NCBI RefSeq assembly: GCF_000005505.3
Contig: NC_016132.3
Location: 2,604,001 to 2,668,000 of the forward strand
DNA from: Brachypodium distachyon
Lineage: Eukaryota > Streptophyta > Magnoliopsida > Poales > Poaceae
Direction of reading: 5' to 3'
DNA length: 64,000 bases
Under the pieces are notes generated by a model. The model did no database searches. It saw only the letters and a program-made list of their open reading frames with translations, and was not told the DNA's origin. Numbering within the stretch: the stretch's first letter is position 1; every line of letters starts with the position of its first letter. This document shows positions 11,242-26,278 of this stretch, one piece after another. The translations under genes were made by a program, and so were the position numbers.

Positions 11242-11979
11242 CTACTCCTTGGAGACGCCTGTTTGGTAGGGCGCCTCGCAGAATTCACCGCCCAGATCGT
11301 CGCAAGCCTCGCCAGGGAACACCCTGCAGCACCCGGCAGTTCAGCACTCAGTATCCATTAACCTTACTAGAGCTATATACTACATAAGTTACATAGACAT
11401 CTATGAATCTGGCGGCCTCTTGCGTGTGCTTACGTTTTTGGGTCGTCGTAGGAAAGGTACTCCCTCTCCACAACGCTTGTTCCAGCAACAGCAGGCGAAG
11501 ACCCAGAGCTGCTGCTGCTGTCTTGAGCGCTGAGCTTGGTCTCCGGGTACATCTCCGGCGCCTCGCAGGCCTCGCCGCCCACCAGCTCACAAGCCTCCAT
11601 CGGGAACACCCTGTAAATACATGTATATATCCCATTTAATATAGAGGAGTATATCATTTCACATTGCACTTGCAGCTCGCTCCCAGTAGATCCATCAACA
11701 TATATCACCTAACAGTTCAAGCTCAAGTCACCAGTATCTACCCACTATAGTAGTATAACGTAATTAAGGAGGAAGAAAGAAGGAAACATACGAGACGCTG
11801 GAGCTGTAGTCCACTTCCGCCGCCGCCGGCGTAAGCCCGGCCCCCGCACAGGCACGGATCGTCCTTCTGGCGCCGCTGCCCATCGCGACGACAATGCTCC
11901 TCCTCGCCGCCGGCCTGCTGCTGCTGCTGACCCTTACCGTGCCGGGCACAACAGCCGACAAACCAACGATCGCCTGCAT
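11242..11979 (-). CDS. LIR1: Light-regulated protein Lir1, chloroplast precursor
   Basis: A 148-residue plastid protein of the Lir1 family, which in rice and Arabidopsis binds ferredoxin-NADP reductase and helps anchor it at the thylakoid through TROL. There are three exons on the minus strand: 11979-11792, 11610-11434 and 11323-11242. Each splice falls just before the repeat start. The N-terminus (about 45 residues, rich in Ser/Arg/Ala) looks like a transit peptide. The mature part has two repeats: VFPMEACELVGGEACEAPEM with YPETKL, then VFPGEACDDLGGEFCEAP. The conserved YLSYDDP lies between them. Both repeats keep two cysteines spaced as in the family. A TATA box and light- or clock-type elements sit upstream. 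The downstream (minus) neighbour is the PP1-like gene. The call is firm. Confidence 0.93.
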
Positions 11980-12108
11980 CTTTCTTGTTAGTCACTTAGT
12001 CTTGACCCCTGATCTGCCTGCTTCAATTCTGTCTGTCAGCCTATCTATCCAGAATGCTAGGTGCTCCCTTGCTTTAGCTCAGCCATCACGCTAAGCAATG
12101 CTCCTCCT

Positions 12109-12116
12109 TATATATA
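12109..12116 (-). promoter_or_regulatory. TATA box of LIR1
   Basis: The minus strand reads CGTATATATAAGG about 130 bases upstream of the LIR1 ATG, a good TATA box with room for a leader of about 100 bases. Confidence 0.6.
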
Positions 12117-12247
12117 CGCCAAACCAGCCAGCCAGACAGGCGACTGTTTGGATAACACTATGTGCTATCATATCCTTCCTCGAGCGAGTGAGTCACTCCT
12201 CACTGAGTGACTCTTCCTTCCTTGGGACCAATTTTGTACCCTTCTCA

Positions 12248-12282
12248 AGATATTTCTGCCCCTCTTCATCTTCATACTTATC
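12248..12282 (-). promoter_or_regulatory. Evening-element-like and I-box motifs of LIR1
   Basis: On the minus strand, 12255-12248 reads AAATATCT (8 of 9 bases of the evening element) and 12282-12277 reads GATAAG (I-box). Both lie about 135-170 bases upstream of the TATA box. Lir1 transcripts are known to be light-induced and circadian in rice, so the motifs are plausible, but such short matches also occur by chance. Confidence 0.35.
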
Positions 12283-12299
12283 TTGCCTCCCTCAATTGT

Positions 12300-12900
12300 T
12301 TACAAATAGGAAACAATAAATTAAGCGGAAGGAGAGACAGAGAGAGAGAAAAATTGATGGGGACAATGTTCTACTTCTGACCACAGAGCCAATAATGCAT
12401 GTTAACTGAAATTATGTCAGTTGAGAGGGGAGGATAAAAGTGATTGCAGCAGCTGGAGAATGATGCATTACTAACAAAACTGACCACAGAAAGACTCTCC
12501 CAAGCAAGAGAATAAAGCATGGATGAAAAGGGCAGAACCAAATTAAGCTATCAAATACTGTATCCATCTGCCTGTACTTGGAGCATACTATGTTACATTC
12601 ACACAAATTAAGGTTAAGATGACCATGTAGCAGTAAGAGGTGAGTAGGTTAGGTAGCAATGCAGCAGAGTAAATAATTAAGAGGAAATCAAACTAGTATA
12701 GACATTAACCAGCCAACACGGATGGCATATGCAACCCAACCTATCTGCATTCAGTACCCTCTGATACATGAAAAAAGACCACATCACAGGTAGTAGATGC
12801 TGTTGCATGTATGGAAAACCAAGAAACAGACTAGTATATGGGAGAGAAAACAACAACAGCCAGGTGACATTCCTGTGCTCCAGTTTCCAACTCTTCCATA
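12300..12900. other. Intergenic between LIR1 promoter and CSB 3' end
   Basis: No gene is seen. The CSB 3' UTR probably reaches to about 12900, because the duplicated tail fragment at 2.2-2.5 kb matches as far as about 12915. Confidence 0.4.
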
Positions 12901-13059
12901 CCAAAGAAAAGAATCAGTCAGCCACATCATCAAAAGGTTTGAGACAGAAATTCCATCTCTGTAAAATTCAAGACTAACTCCTACCTGTAAGTGAATTTAT
13001 GCAGGAATCAACTCTCCCCAACCACAAAATTTTGATTCCATCAACTACCACTACTATAT

Positions 13060-17917
<4,858 letters not shown>

Positions 17918-18581
17918 GGGGTCAGTAATCAAGGCGCCGTCTTGGTAATTAATTGATCCGAGCACCGGCGGAGGACCCAGTAGAGCCTTGATTTTCGCCT
18001 CAGTTACGAATTGGGGAAGATTATGAAACGGGGAGCTGAAGGGCGGAATCCGTTCGTGGGGCGATGGGAGGAGAAACGGCCGGGAGCGAGAGAATCGAAG
18101 GGGAGATCAACCTGCGGTGGTGGCGGCGCTCGCGCGCGAGGAGGAAGACGAGCTAGGGCGCTGGGGCGGCGGGATGGGTGGCGGCGCTCGCGCGATGAGG
18201 AAGACGATCCGGGGATTCGGATCCTCGAACTTGAAGGAACAAAGTCACAAGGTGACTTCACTTCAGCAAACCGACATCTCCCTCAAAAAAATAAAGAAGA
18301 AAGAAAACGAAATAGCGAGGCCGCGGGCGGCATTTCTATATGGGCCCCCAAAGACCAAATTACCGGGCCCGCTTAGGAGTTTTGAAAAGCGAGCGCGGTA
18401 TTTATTTACAACCGAAAGAAAAAAAAGATTTCCCTCCCCCCCTCCGCCGGTCTTGGCGCCAAAGGAGCCTAGTTTTGCCGCCAAATCCTCTGGTCCTCCT
18501 CCTCTTCTTCTTCCCCAATCCCGTCCCTCCCCCGCCCAAACCCAGCTCCCGCCACACGCGCACGCACGCACGCACGCAGCC
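17918..18581. promoter_or_regulatory. Divergent promoter region, CSB and 18582 gene
   Basis: A spacer of 664 bases between two divergent ATGs. It is purine-rich and GC-rich in the middle (GGCGGCGCTCGCGCG occurs twice, near 18123 and 18181) and pyrimidine-rich (CTCCTCCTCTTCTTC) just before 18582. No clear TATA box is seen for either gene, which fits housekeeping expression. Confidence 0.5.
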
Positions 18582-21500
18582 ATGCCGACCCAGCGGACCC
18601 CGCCCGCGCCGGCTCCCTTCGGCGGCGTCACGTCCAGCCGCCACGCCAAGCTCCTGCTCCACCTCGCCGAAACCGGCGGCGGCGGCGCCGCAGCCGGCGG
18701 CGCCGTCAAGGACCTCCGCCTCCGCCGCGTCGTCCTTCCTGCGTCCGCGCCGCTCTACTCCTCACCCGACTGCTGCGCCGCCGCCAAGCCCGTCGGACCC
18801 GTCCAGATCCAGAGCACGCCCCCGCCGGAGGAGGCTGCGTCGGCGGCGGCCCAAGACCGCGACAGGAAGCCTGTGAGTCTCCCGCTTTCTCTTCGTCTCT
18901 CTTCTGCCTGTCTCAAACCCTTCACTATTCCCTGTCTTATCTTGCTTCTTTTCGCTCAGATGCTGCCGCGGTCCAAGCTCGTGCGCGATCCGGGCTCCTT
19001 CGGCTACCGCCGCCTGCTCCCGTTCCTCAACCAGATGGCCAAGAACGGTAACGCCATCCTATTCGGCTATTCCTCCTCCATTTGACTCGACTCCCCTTGT
19101 GTTCACGTGCTCCGAGACTCGTATGACATTGCTCATTTCCTTGGGTGTTTATGTGTTCCACAGGTTCAGATAACTCAAACGGCAAGGACATGCCTCTAGA
19201 GAACAAGGTTTCCATCTCGAACAAGGAGGCAGACAGATCGAACTCGGGGTTGGTTGATGAGTCTGTGGGTGGGAGTCGAGATGGAGCTGTTCCTATGGAT
19301 TCTGTAGAGCCGCTTGTTGTGAAGGCTGGGGGAGACCGTGAGATGAAGGATTGCTCTGACAGTGTTAAAGAAGAAACCAAGATTGTCTCTGGTGATATCG
19401 CAAGCAGCTGCAAGCCGGTGGGTTTTTTAATTTTTGCTGCCATGTCACCTATTTGTGTCTGTTAAATTAGGCAGAAATGATTTGCATTTCCAGCATAGCA
19501 ATAAGATCATGTGCATCTCCTTGTTTCAGAACCGTTGCACGAGGTCAAAGTTTGTTCATCATCCGAGCTCATTTAGTTACAAGAGGATGCTGCCGTTTCT
19601 CATGGAGAATGGTAAGTCGACTCCGCTGTTCAGCTGATTATGATACCGTGACACTCCTTCTAGAGTTTGGTTTTCTTACAGCGTGCTGTTGTCTTGGTGT
19701 GTCAGAAATCTCTTCTCAGGATGGAGACAGGGCCAAGTTTCAAAGAATCTCGGAAGAATGCAATAAAGCTCAGGTCGAAAGAAAAGTTGAAGAAATAACA
19801 TCAATATCAGAGGGGAATGATGTCCTTAATGGTGGGCAGCTTCAGTCTGCTGTTGCAGAAGTCTCTCTGGATGACAGCACAGCTCAAGTGCCAAAAGTCA
19901 CACCGGAAGAAGTGATAGCATCAGACGGAGACCCATTATCTTCAGACACCGGTGAATTAACATCAGATGGGGCACCAGCCAGTGGACTTGCTGTCTCAGA
20001 AGACTGTCCTGGGGAAAGCAATGCAGCTGAAATTGAAGGAACAATAGAAGAAAAGTCATCAAAGTCAGATAAGAATTCTGTAGAGCCGCTTGTTGTGAAG
20101 GCTAGAGGAGAGCAGGAGATGAAGGATTGCTCTGACAGTGTGACAGAAGAAACCAAGATTGTTCCTAATGATCTCGGCAGCAGCAAGCTGGTGAGTTTTT
20201 CTCTTGCTTCTATGTCTCTTATTTACGCCTGTAAATTAAGCAGGATTGATCGCATTTCACTATAGCAATGAAATCATGTGCATCTGCTTGTTTTCAGTGT
20301 TTTCCACGTTGTACGAGGTCAAAGTTTGTTCATCATCCAGGCTCATTTAGCTACAAGAGGATGCTGCCATTTCTTATGGAGAATGGTAAGTCAATTCCAG
20401 TATTCAGCTGATTATGATATTGTGAGACTTCTAGAGTTTGGTTTTCTTATAGCATGCTGCTCTCTTTCTGTACCAGAAATCTCTCCTCGGGATGGAGAGG
20501 CGGCCAACTTTCAAAGAGTCTCAGAAGAGAAACAATTAACACGAGATGAGGACTATGTCTTGGCCAGTGGACATAGTCATCTTGCCATCTCAAAAGACTC
20601 TCCTAAAGAATGCAGTGGGGCTCAAGTCGAAAGAAAAGTAGAAGTAAAATCAGTATCAGAGGGAAGTGATGTTCTTAATGGTGGGCAGCTTCATTCTGCT
20701 GTTACAGAAGTCTCTCTTGATGTCAGCACAGCTCAAGTGCAGAAAATCACACAAGAAGCGATATCTTCAGAAAGAGGCCCATTATCTTCAGACAAGGGTG
20801 AACTAACTTCAGACGGGAATGATGTCCTTGCCAGTGGACTTGCTGTCTCAGAAGACTGTCCTGAGGAAAGCAATGTAGATCAAGTTGAAAGAATAGTAGA
20901 AGGGAAAGCAACAATGCCAGATGAGAATTCTATTGCTGCCTCGGAAGACTGTCCTGAAGAATGCATTGCAGCTGAAGTTGAAAGAACGGTAGAAGAAAAG
21001 GTAACAAAATCAGATGAGTATTCTGCTCTTCAGTCTGCTGTTTCTGAAGTATCTCCTCATGAAGGTGATTTGGCTGAAATGACAAAGGCCACACATAAAC
21101 AGGCATTAATTTCCGAGGGAGATGAGGCAAGCAGATTAACTTCAGACAAAGCTGAGTTTCTGGTGAAAGAGCAGCCTCAGGTATGTGACACAGAGGGATT
21201 GTTAAATGACAACGTCGAACTTACTGAAGTACATAAATGCCAAAGCTCAGAGTCAGGATGGTCTGATGTCTGTTCTGGTAGCCCTACCAAGACAGTAATG
21301 GTGAACGGCAGCGCTGATCAACATGGTGCGCTAGAGGGACAGGATTCTGTGGCTTCTCTTGGCCTACTGCTTGATGTCAGAACGATCTGCAAGCTTTCTC
21401 GTCCTTGTGCTACCGGCACACCCTTACCAGTGGAGGAAATGTCTGGTTCAGGAAGGAAAGTGGGCACACCGCAGCCATGTGGTGTTCCTTGTTTGGAAAA

Positions 21501-22595
21501 ACAAGGCCTTTCTCCTAAGGGACTTTCTCCTCTGAATGGTGATCTCAATGGTGTCCCTTGTTTGGAAAAACGAGGCATTTCTCCTACGAAACTTTCTCCA
21601 AAGAAAGGAATACTTAAGAGGCATACAAGGGGATGCAAGGGCATCTGCATGTGCTTGGACTGCAGCATGTTTCGTTTACGTGCTGATCGAGCTTTTGAGT
21701 TCTCAAGGAAGCAGATGCAAGAGGCGGATGATATAATAGGAAACTTATTGAAGGAGGTGGCAAGTCTTAGGAGTCTGGCGGAGAAATCTTCTGGCCATGT
21801 AAGTGCAATCACAGACACTCTTTCAGTTTCTTGTCCTTGTAATGAATCTATACTTGCATTTTTGTTCGGGGAAGGAGAAATACTTCTTGATTCACTAGTT
21901 TTAAATTAACTGTTCGCCTAATCAATTAAATTAAAAAAATCGGTCAGAACATGCACATCTAAACTTGATATGCAGCTGTATTGTAGACTCACATGCACTT
22001 TGAAACTTCACGGCAGTCCTTTGTTATTATTGTGAGCTATTGTCATGGTGCAATGTGTATTTCTCTTATGTGTGCCACTTGTGTGCACATACAAGATACA
22101 ACTAGTGACAAAATATTGGGAAAGACGAGTCTTTGGCTTTCAATACTGAACCGAAACTGGGGAATGGAATGTATGAAATCCGATCTGTTCTTTGTCAGAG
22201 CTTCCTGTTCCATTTGCCTATTACCACCAACTCATTCAGTGGATGCACCTGAAGCATTATTATTACTTGCAATAGGTTGCAATGGTTAAAATCCTTGGGA
22301 CTGAAGAAACAGTTTTGTTAAATTTAGCAGGGGCAGATGGAAGCAGCTTGCCAGCGGGCTTTGCGGGTAGAGGAGGTGGCGAGAGAGCGTCGGCGTCAGA
22401 TGTTGATGGAGCTCAACTCACACTGCAAAATTCCTGTGAGTAGTTGCTCTACTTTGTGCTAAGTTTTGCTCATGAGAATACACTGTAGCTAGCTAAGTAA
22501 CCGATCCTTGTTTGAATCAGGGACCAAGGGTGAAATTCACGCAATACGTTGAAGAAAAGATGGGCCAGTCTCCTCGCTGTGGCAACCGGAGGTAA
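18582..22595 (+). CDS. Plant protein with repeated LPFL motif and Cys-rich C-terminus
   Basis: A predicted 929-residue protein of unassigned function. Nine exons: 18582-18872, 18960-19047, 19164-19417, 19530-19611, 19706-20190, 20298-20385, 20477-21798, 22331-22435, 22521-22595; all phases join. A short motif occurs three times, each in its own exon: SKLVRDPGSFGYRRLLPFL, SKFVHHPSSFSYKRMLPFL and SKFVHHPGSFSYKRMLPFL. Each is followed by an acidic, low-complexity exon with near-identical blocks (SVEPLVVKA, MKDCSDSV, ASGLAVSEDCP). The C-terminus is compact: GCKGICMCLDCSMFR (four Cys), then RADRAFEFSRKQMQEADD and a helical tail with MEAACQRALRVEEVARERRR. I recall similar C-termini in plant proteins related to ALC-interacting protein 1, but that is not certain. 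The acidic middle looks disordered. Exon pairs have clearly been duplicated. Confidence 0.85.
19530..20385 (+). repeat. Tandemly duplicated exon pair inside the 18582 gene
   Basis: The stretch around exons 4-5 (19490-20250) is repeated from about 20260 onward (exons 6-7). The flanking intron sequence (TAGCAATNANATCATGTGCATCT, TCAGCTGATTATGATA, GAGTTTGGTTTTCTTA) is conserved between copies, so the duplication is recent. Exons 2-3 are an older copy of the same pair. Confidence 0.85.
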
Positions 22596-23169
22596 CTTAT
22601 GAAGATGTCGGTGGTTGACAAATTGCCCATTGACTCAGTATCTTCAAAATGCAATCCAATGGTTGATCAAGTTATGTAGAGAAGGTTCTTGGTTTCACTA
22701 AAGGAGGGAAGGAAGGCTGGTTGGGATGTTAGCATGTAAATCAAAGTTTTTTGGAGTGAAAAATGTCAATCTGCACTGGAATCATTTTTGTTGTTGTTGA
22801 GCTAGCAGTTACTGAAATCTTGTCAATCAGTATTGATTTGGCCATTCCCATAAAAAAAGTAGTGATTTGTCCATTGGTATGTTTTGTTTGGCTCCTATGA
22901 ACCAATCAATCACAGGTTGAGAAGCTGATGACAGCTTAATTAGTCGTCGAGAGGCAAAATTGGAGCATGTACATAGACAAGAGGAAGCAATAGACAGAGA
23001 TGTTATTTTGTTGACCAAGACAAATTTAACATGAAACTAAATCAAACGGACAAACTCACTCATAATCAGTTCTCATACCCTTTACTAGGTAGAGCCTATT
23101 GGTATATATGTAGTATGACTTCCTACACTGCAGGAAGCATGCATACAAAGAACAAGAAGATGGCAGGCG
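22596..23169. other. Intergenic, convergent 3' ends
   Basis: 3' UTRs of the 18582 gene (plus) and the DUF3339 gene (minus). No other feature is seen. Confidence 0.5.
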
Positions 23170-23385
23170 CTAGCCGGCGTAGATGTGGAGTCCGACGGCG
23201 ATCATAAAGATTGCGCAGAGGCCAAAGAAGATGACGGTGTGGACGAAGATGGAGAGACCGCTGGTGCGCATGCTGTGGAACTCCGCTATGCGGCCATCGT
23301 TGCCGGGGATCTGGCACAGCAGCCCCGGTGTCATCGCAACGAAGAAGATCACCGCGAGCACCACAGGGCCCCAGTCGCCCGACAT
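23170..23385 (-). CDS. DUF3339 small membrane protein, copy 1
   Basis: A 71-residue single-exon protein of the plant DUF3339 family, function unknown. It starts MSGDWGPVVLAVIFF. Two hydrophobic segments are visible (about residues 7-25 and 45-68), separated by a polar loop containing CQIPGNDGRIAEFHSM. The family hallmarks TPGLLCQIPG and HTVIFFGLCAIF are present, and it ends HIYAG. It is probably an integral membrane microprotein. A TATA-like CTATTTAAG lies about 40 bases upstream on the minus strand. It is a paralogue of the gene at 24396, about 1 kb away in the same orientation. Confidence 0.88.
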   Translation of the reverse strand: MSGDWGPVVLAVIFFVAMTPGLLCQIPGNDGRIAEFHSMRTSGLSIFVHTVIFFGLCAIFMIAVGLHIYAG

Positions 23386-24395
23386 GGCTAAGCTGCCTAA
23401 GCTCTCTCTTCAACCTAAGCTGCTTAAATAGGTCTACCATGGATGGCTCTCTGTCAGCCGTGCCGTGCCTTCCAAGAGGCCGGCCTGGCCGGCCAGCCGG
23501 CTTGAAATTGTCATTAGCAGGCAGGATTAAGAGTTAAATAGACCTGGACTCGTCCATCAGATGCAGCTCCTGACAGTCCAAGGCTCCATTGCATCTCCAT
23601 CTCTATCTATATCTAGGGTTTTATCAAGGGAGGTGCACTGCAATTTGCAATTTGGCACATCATTGCATCATGTCTTGTGTCAAATATTTGGCACAGTACA
23701 TGTCACTGTCAGCAGCTTAATTTTGACTAACACTCTGCAGCCTTCTCACCAAGTACTACCTAGAGCCCTTGTACAAAAAAAAGGTACTACTAGCTAGTGT
23801 AACCAAGACCAAATCTTCAGGGTAAAAACAGTCTGAATTACTGAATATACTGCAGCAGCAGCAGCAACTCTGAAAGCATGCTCTGATCAGTTTTCAGGCC
23901 AATTAAAATCTGGCACCACCTACCATTTTATGGCTGTTTGTTTGCTTCAATTTTGAAGTCACACTCACCTCAGCTGGACTGTTGGACGGATGCTCGCTAC
24001 TGCGACTCAACACCAAACTCTCTTTTTCAGACACTGTCTGCAACTAACATGTTCCGTCAGTGTGCAGTGTAGCACACCATCAGCTCAATAGTTTTATAAA
24101 CACAGAGAAAGGCAAACAATCTGAACAATCAATTAAGGACTCAAACCTTTATTTATACAAGTGACAGAGTGAATCTAACTAATGAAGCAAGGAACCAATT
24201 TAAGTCTTAATTATGCTCCACGCTGATTACAGTTATTGATGCTACACAGGAATGAGCACCTATGCTTTCAGAGAACTGAAAACTATCATGTGCAAAGGCA
24301 AAAGCCTAAGGGAGACAGCTCCAACTGACGGACGGAGAGAAAACAGGAAACTACACCACATGCAAACATATTATATAATGAATATAGAGATTGAT
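23386..24395. other. Spacer between the DUF3339 paralogues
   Basis: No gene is seen. It holds the promoter of copy 1 and the 3' UTR of copy 2. Confidence 0.4.
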
Positions 24396-24608
24396 TTAGG
24401 GGCCGAGGTTCATTTGCACCCCGATGGCGACGAGGAAGATGGCCGCCAAGCTGAAGAAGAGGATGGCGTGGACGATGATGGATATGGCGCTGGTGTGGAA
24501 GTTGCCAAACTCGATGATCCGGCATTTGCCGGGGATCTGGAAGAGAAGGCCAGGCGAGAGGAGGATGAACAGCACCAGTGGGATGAACACTCCAGCCCAG
24601 TCCTGCAT
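24396..24608 (-). CDS. DUF3339 small membrane protein, copy 2
   Basis: A 70-residue paralogue of the protein at 23170. It starts MQDWAGVFIPLVLFILLSPG and has the same layout: hydrophobic segment, LLFQIPGKCRIIEFGNFHTS loop, second hydrophobic segment, then VQMNLGP instead of the usual HIYAG end. A TATA box (CTATATAAC, minus) sits about 90 bases upstream. The pair arose by tandem duplication; the divergent C-terminus is the main difference. Function is unknown. Confidence 0.87.
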   Translation of the reverse strand: MQDWAGVFIPLVLFILLSPGLLFQIPGKCRIIEFGNFHTSAISIIVHAILFFSLAAIFLVAIGVQMNLGP

Positions 24609-24692
24609 CTTGTAATCCCTCCCTCTCTCTTTGGCTTCTCTGCTTCCTTCTCAGATAGCTGGATAGTCTCTCTCTCTCTGTGTATGCAATGT

Positions 24693-24701
24693 TATATAGT
24701 G
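24693..24701 (-). promoter_or_regulatory. TATA box of DUF3339 copy 2
   Basis: The minus strand reads CACTATATAACATT, followed by a GA-rich leader (AGAGAGAGAGA at 24666-24679). Confidence 0.5.
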
Positions 24702-24719
24702 GCCATACGCTCATCCATA

Positions 24720-26278
24720 CCTAGAGGGAGAAGAGGAGGAGGAGGTTGCAGCAGAGCTGTCATTCATGCAGATGCCATTCCAGTGATCCAAATGTGATGT
24801 CTTTAACCACACCAGCCCAATGGTAGCAAAGGTGCACTTTTCACTTTAGCAGTTAGGGTCAGTCAGTTACAACAAAGACTGGATCTCTCAGTTCCTAACA
24901 TATGCAATTGATATGTCATGCCATTGCTGTTTCCATCTATCTGGTAACATATACCATCAGCAGTAATTCAGATGTTCTCTTTCTATGTGGGATTGACCGG
25001 TCAGAAAAGCCGGCAGGTTGATGTTACTACTGTGCACTGCATATGAGCTAGGGAGGTGATGATAGAAAGGAAGGTCAGCTAGCTCATAAGTAATGAAGCT
25101 GGCACTCCAAATTCTGACCAGTGAACTCAACAGGAGGACACTCCATATATAGCTAGCCACACACAAAAGATATTACAGGACACAGCTAACCTTCCTGACC
25201 ACACAAAAGAAGATTCCTGATGAACAGCAAACAAAGCTAAGTTCCTTGTTACCAAATTACACCGGTAGTTACTGGTAATTTGAGTGTCGTCTTCTTTATA
25301 TTCTCTATTGCCGAAAAGCAAAGACATGAAAGATGATGGTAAAGTAGTAGGTAGTAGTGTTGGGAGGTCGGACCACCGCAAATCTCATACAAAGTCCTGA
25401 TCATGGCTTGACAGGTTAAAACCATGTTTATCCGTGGGTATATACTGATAAGGGAGTAAGTGGAATGTCAGCATCAGCTCCAAAGCAAACAAGAATGGAG
25501 TACTGCTGTGCTGAATGGACCATGCATGCAGGTTTTGGTTGCTTGCTTTGCAAAATCAATGCAGGAGAGGGACTCGTTTCAATTCCAGGTTAATTTGCAA
25601 CTTTATTTCTTATCTGATCTCTTCCCTTCTAGTGACTGCTATGCTAGTGTTTCAGATTGCAATACCATAGGTTCCTTTAGTTTCTCTTGGTTTCTGATAA
25701 AGATGACAAGGGTTCTGTCTCCACATGATCATGTCAACAAAATACAACTACCAAGTGAAATGTTCTAGGTCGAAATCATGTCTCTACTAGCAAACAAGCT
25801 CTTGTCAGAATAGAACCTTCAAGGGCTGCAATTGCAAGTAAGCCTAGCTGGGCTTTGCCAAAGAGAGATTGAAATACCACAAGCTCATTGGGTTATGAAC
25901 TTATGATCCATGTAAACCATGCCCATTTTATAAAAATAATCATCCCAACAACAATCCCTCCAATCAGTGCTGTGAACAGTAAACTGAAACAAACAAAGCA
26001 CCACGTGTATTCATTTCAGAGATAACTGTCCTCCTAAATTTTTGCTATATATAACATGTTCCTTCTAATGAAATTCAAGGAAATGATCCACAGATGTGCA
26101 CTCTACATTTCAAGATGAAAAGGCTAGTATTACATTGTTAAAAAGGGGGTAACAGAAAAAGGGCAGCTCGTCTTGCAGCTCCCTGTTCAGTTATATTTAT
26201 GTTACAGTGACATTTCACATATGGTATATACTCACAATGCAGTGGGTGATATAGGCTGCTAAGTGGAGAGATATGTAA
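24720..26278. other. Intergenic, no supported gene
   Basis: AT-rich sequence between the DUF3339 promoter and the NPC 3' end. ORFs are short and unconvincing. Confidence 0.45.
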
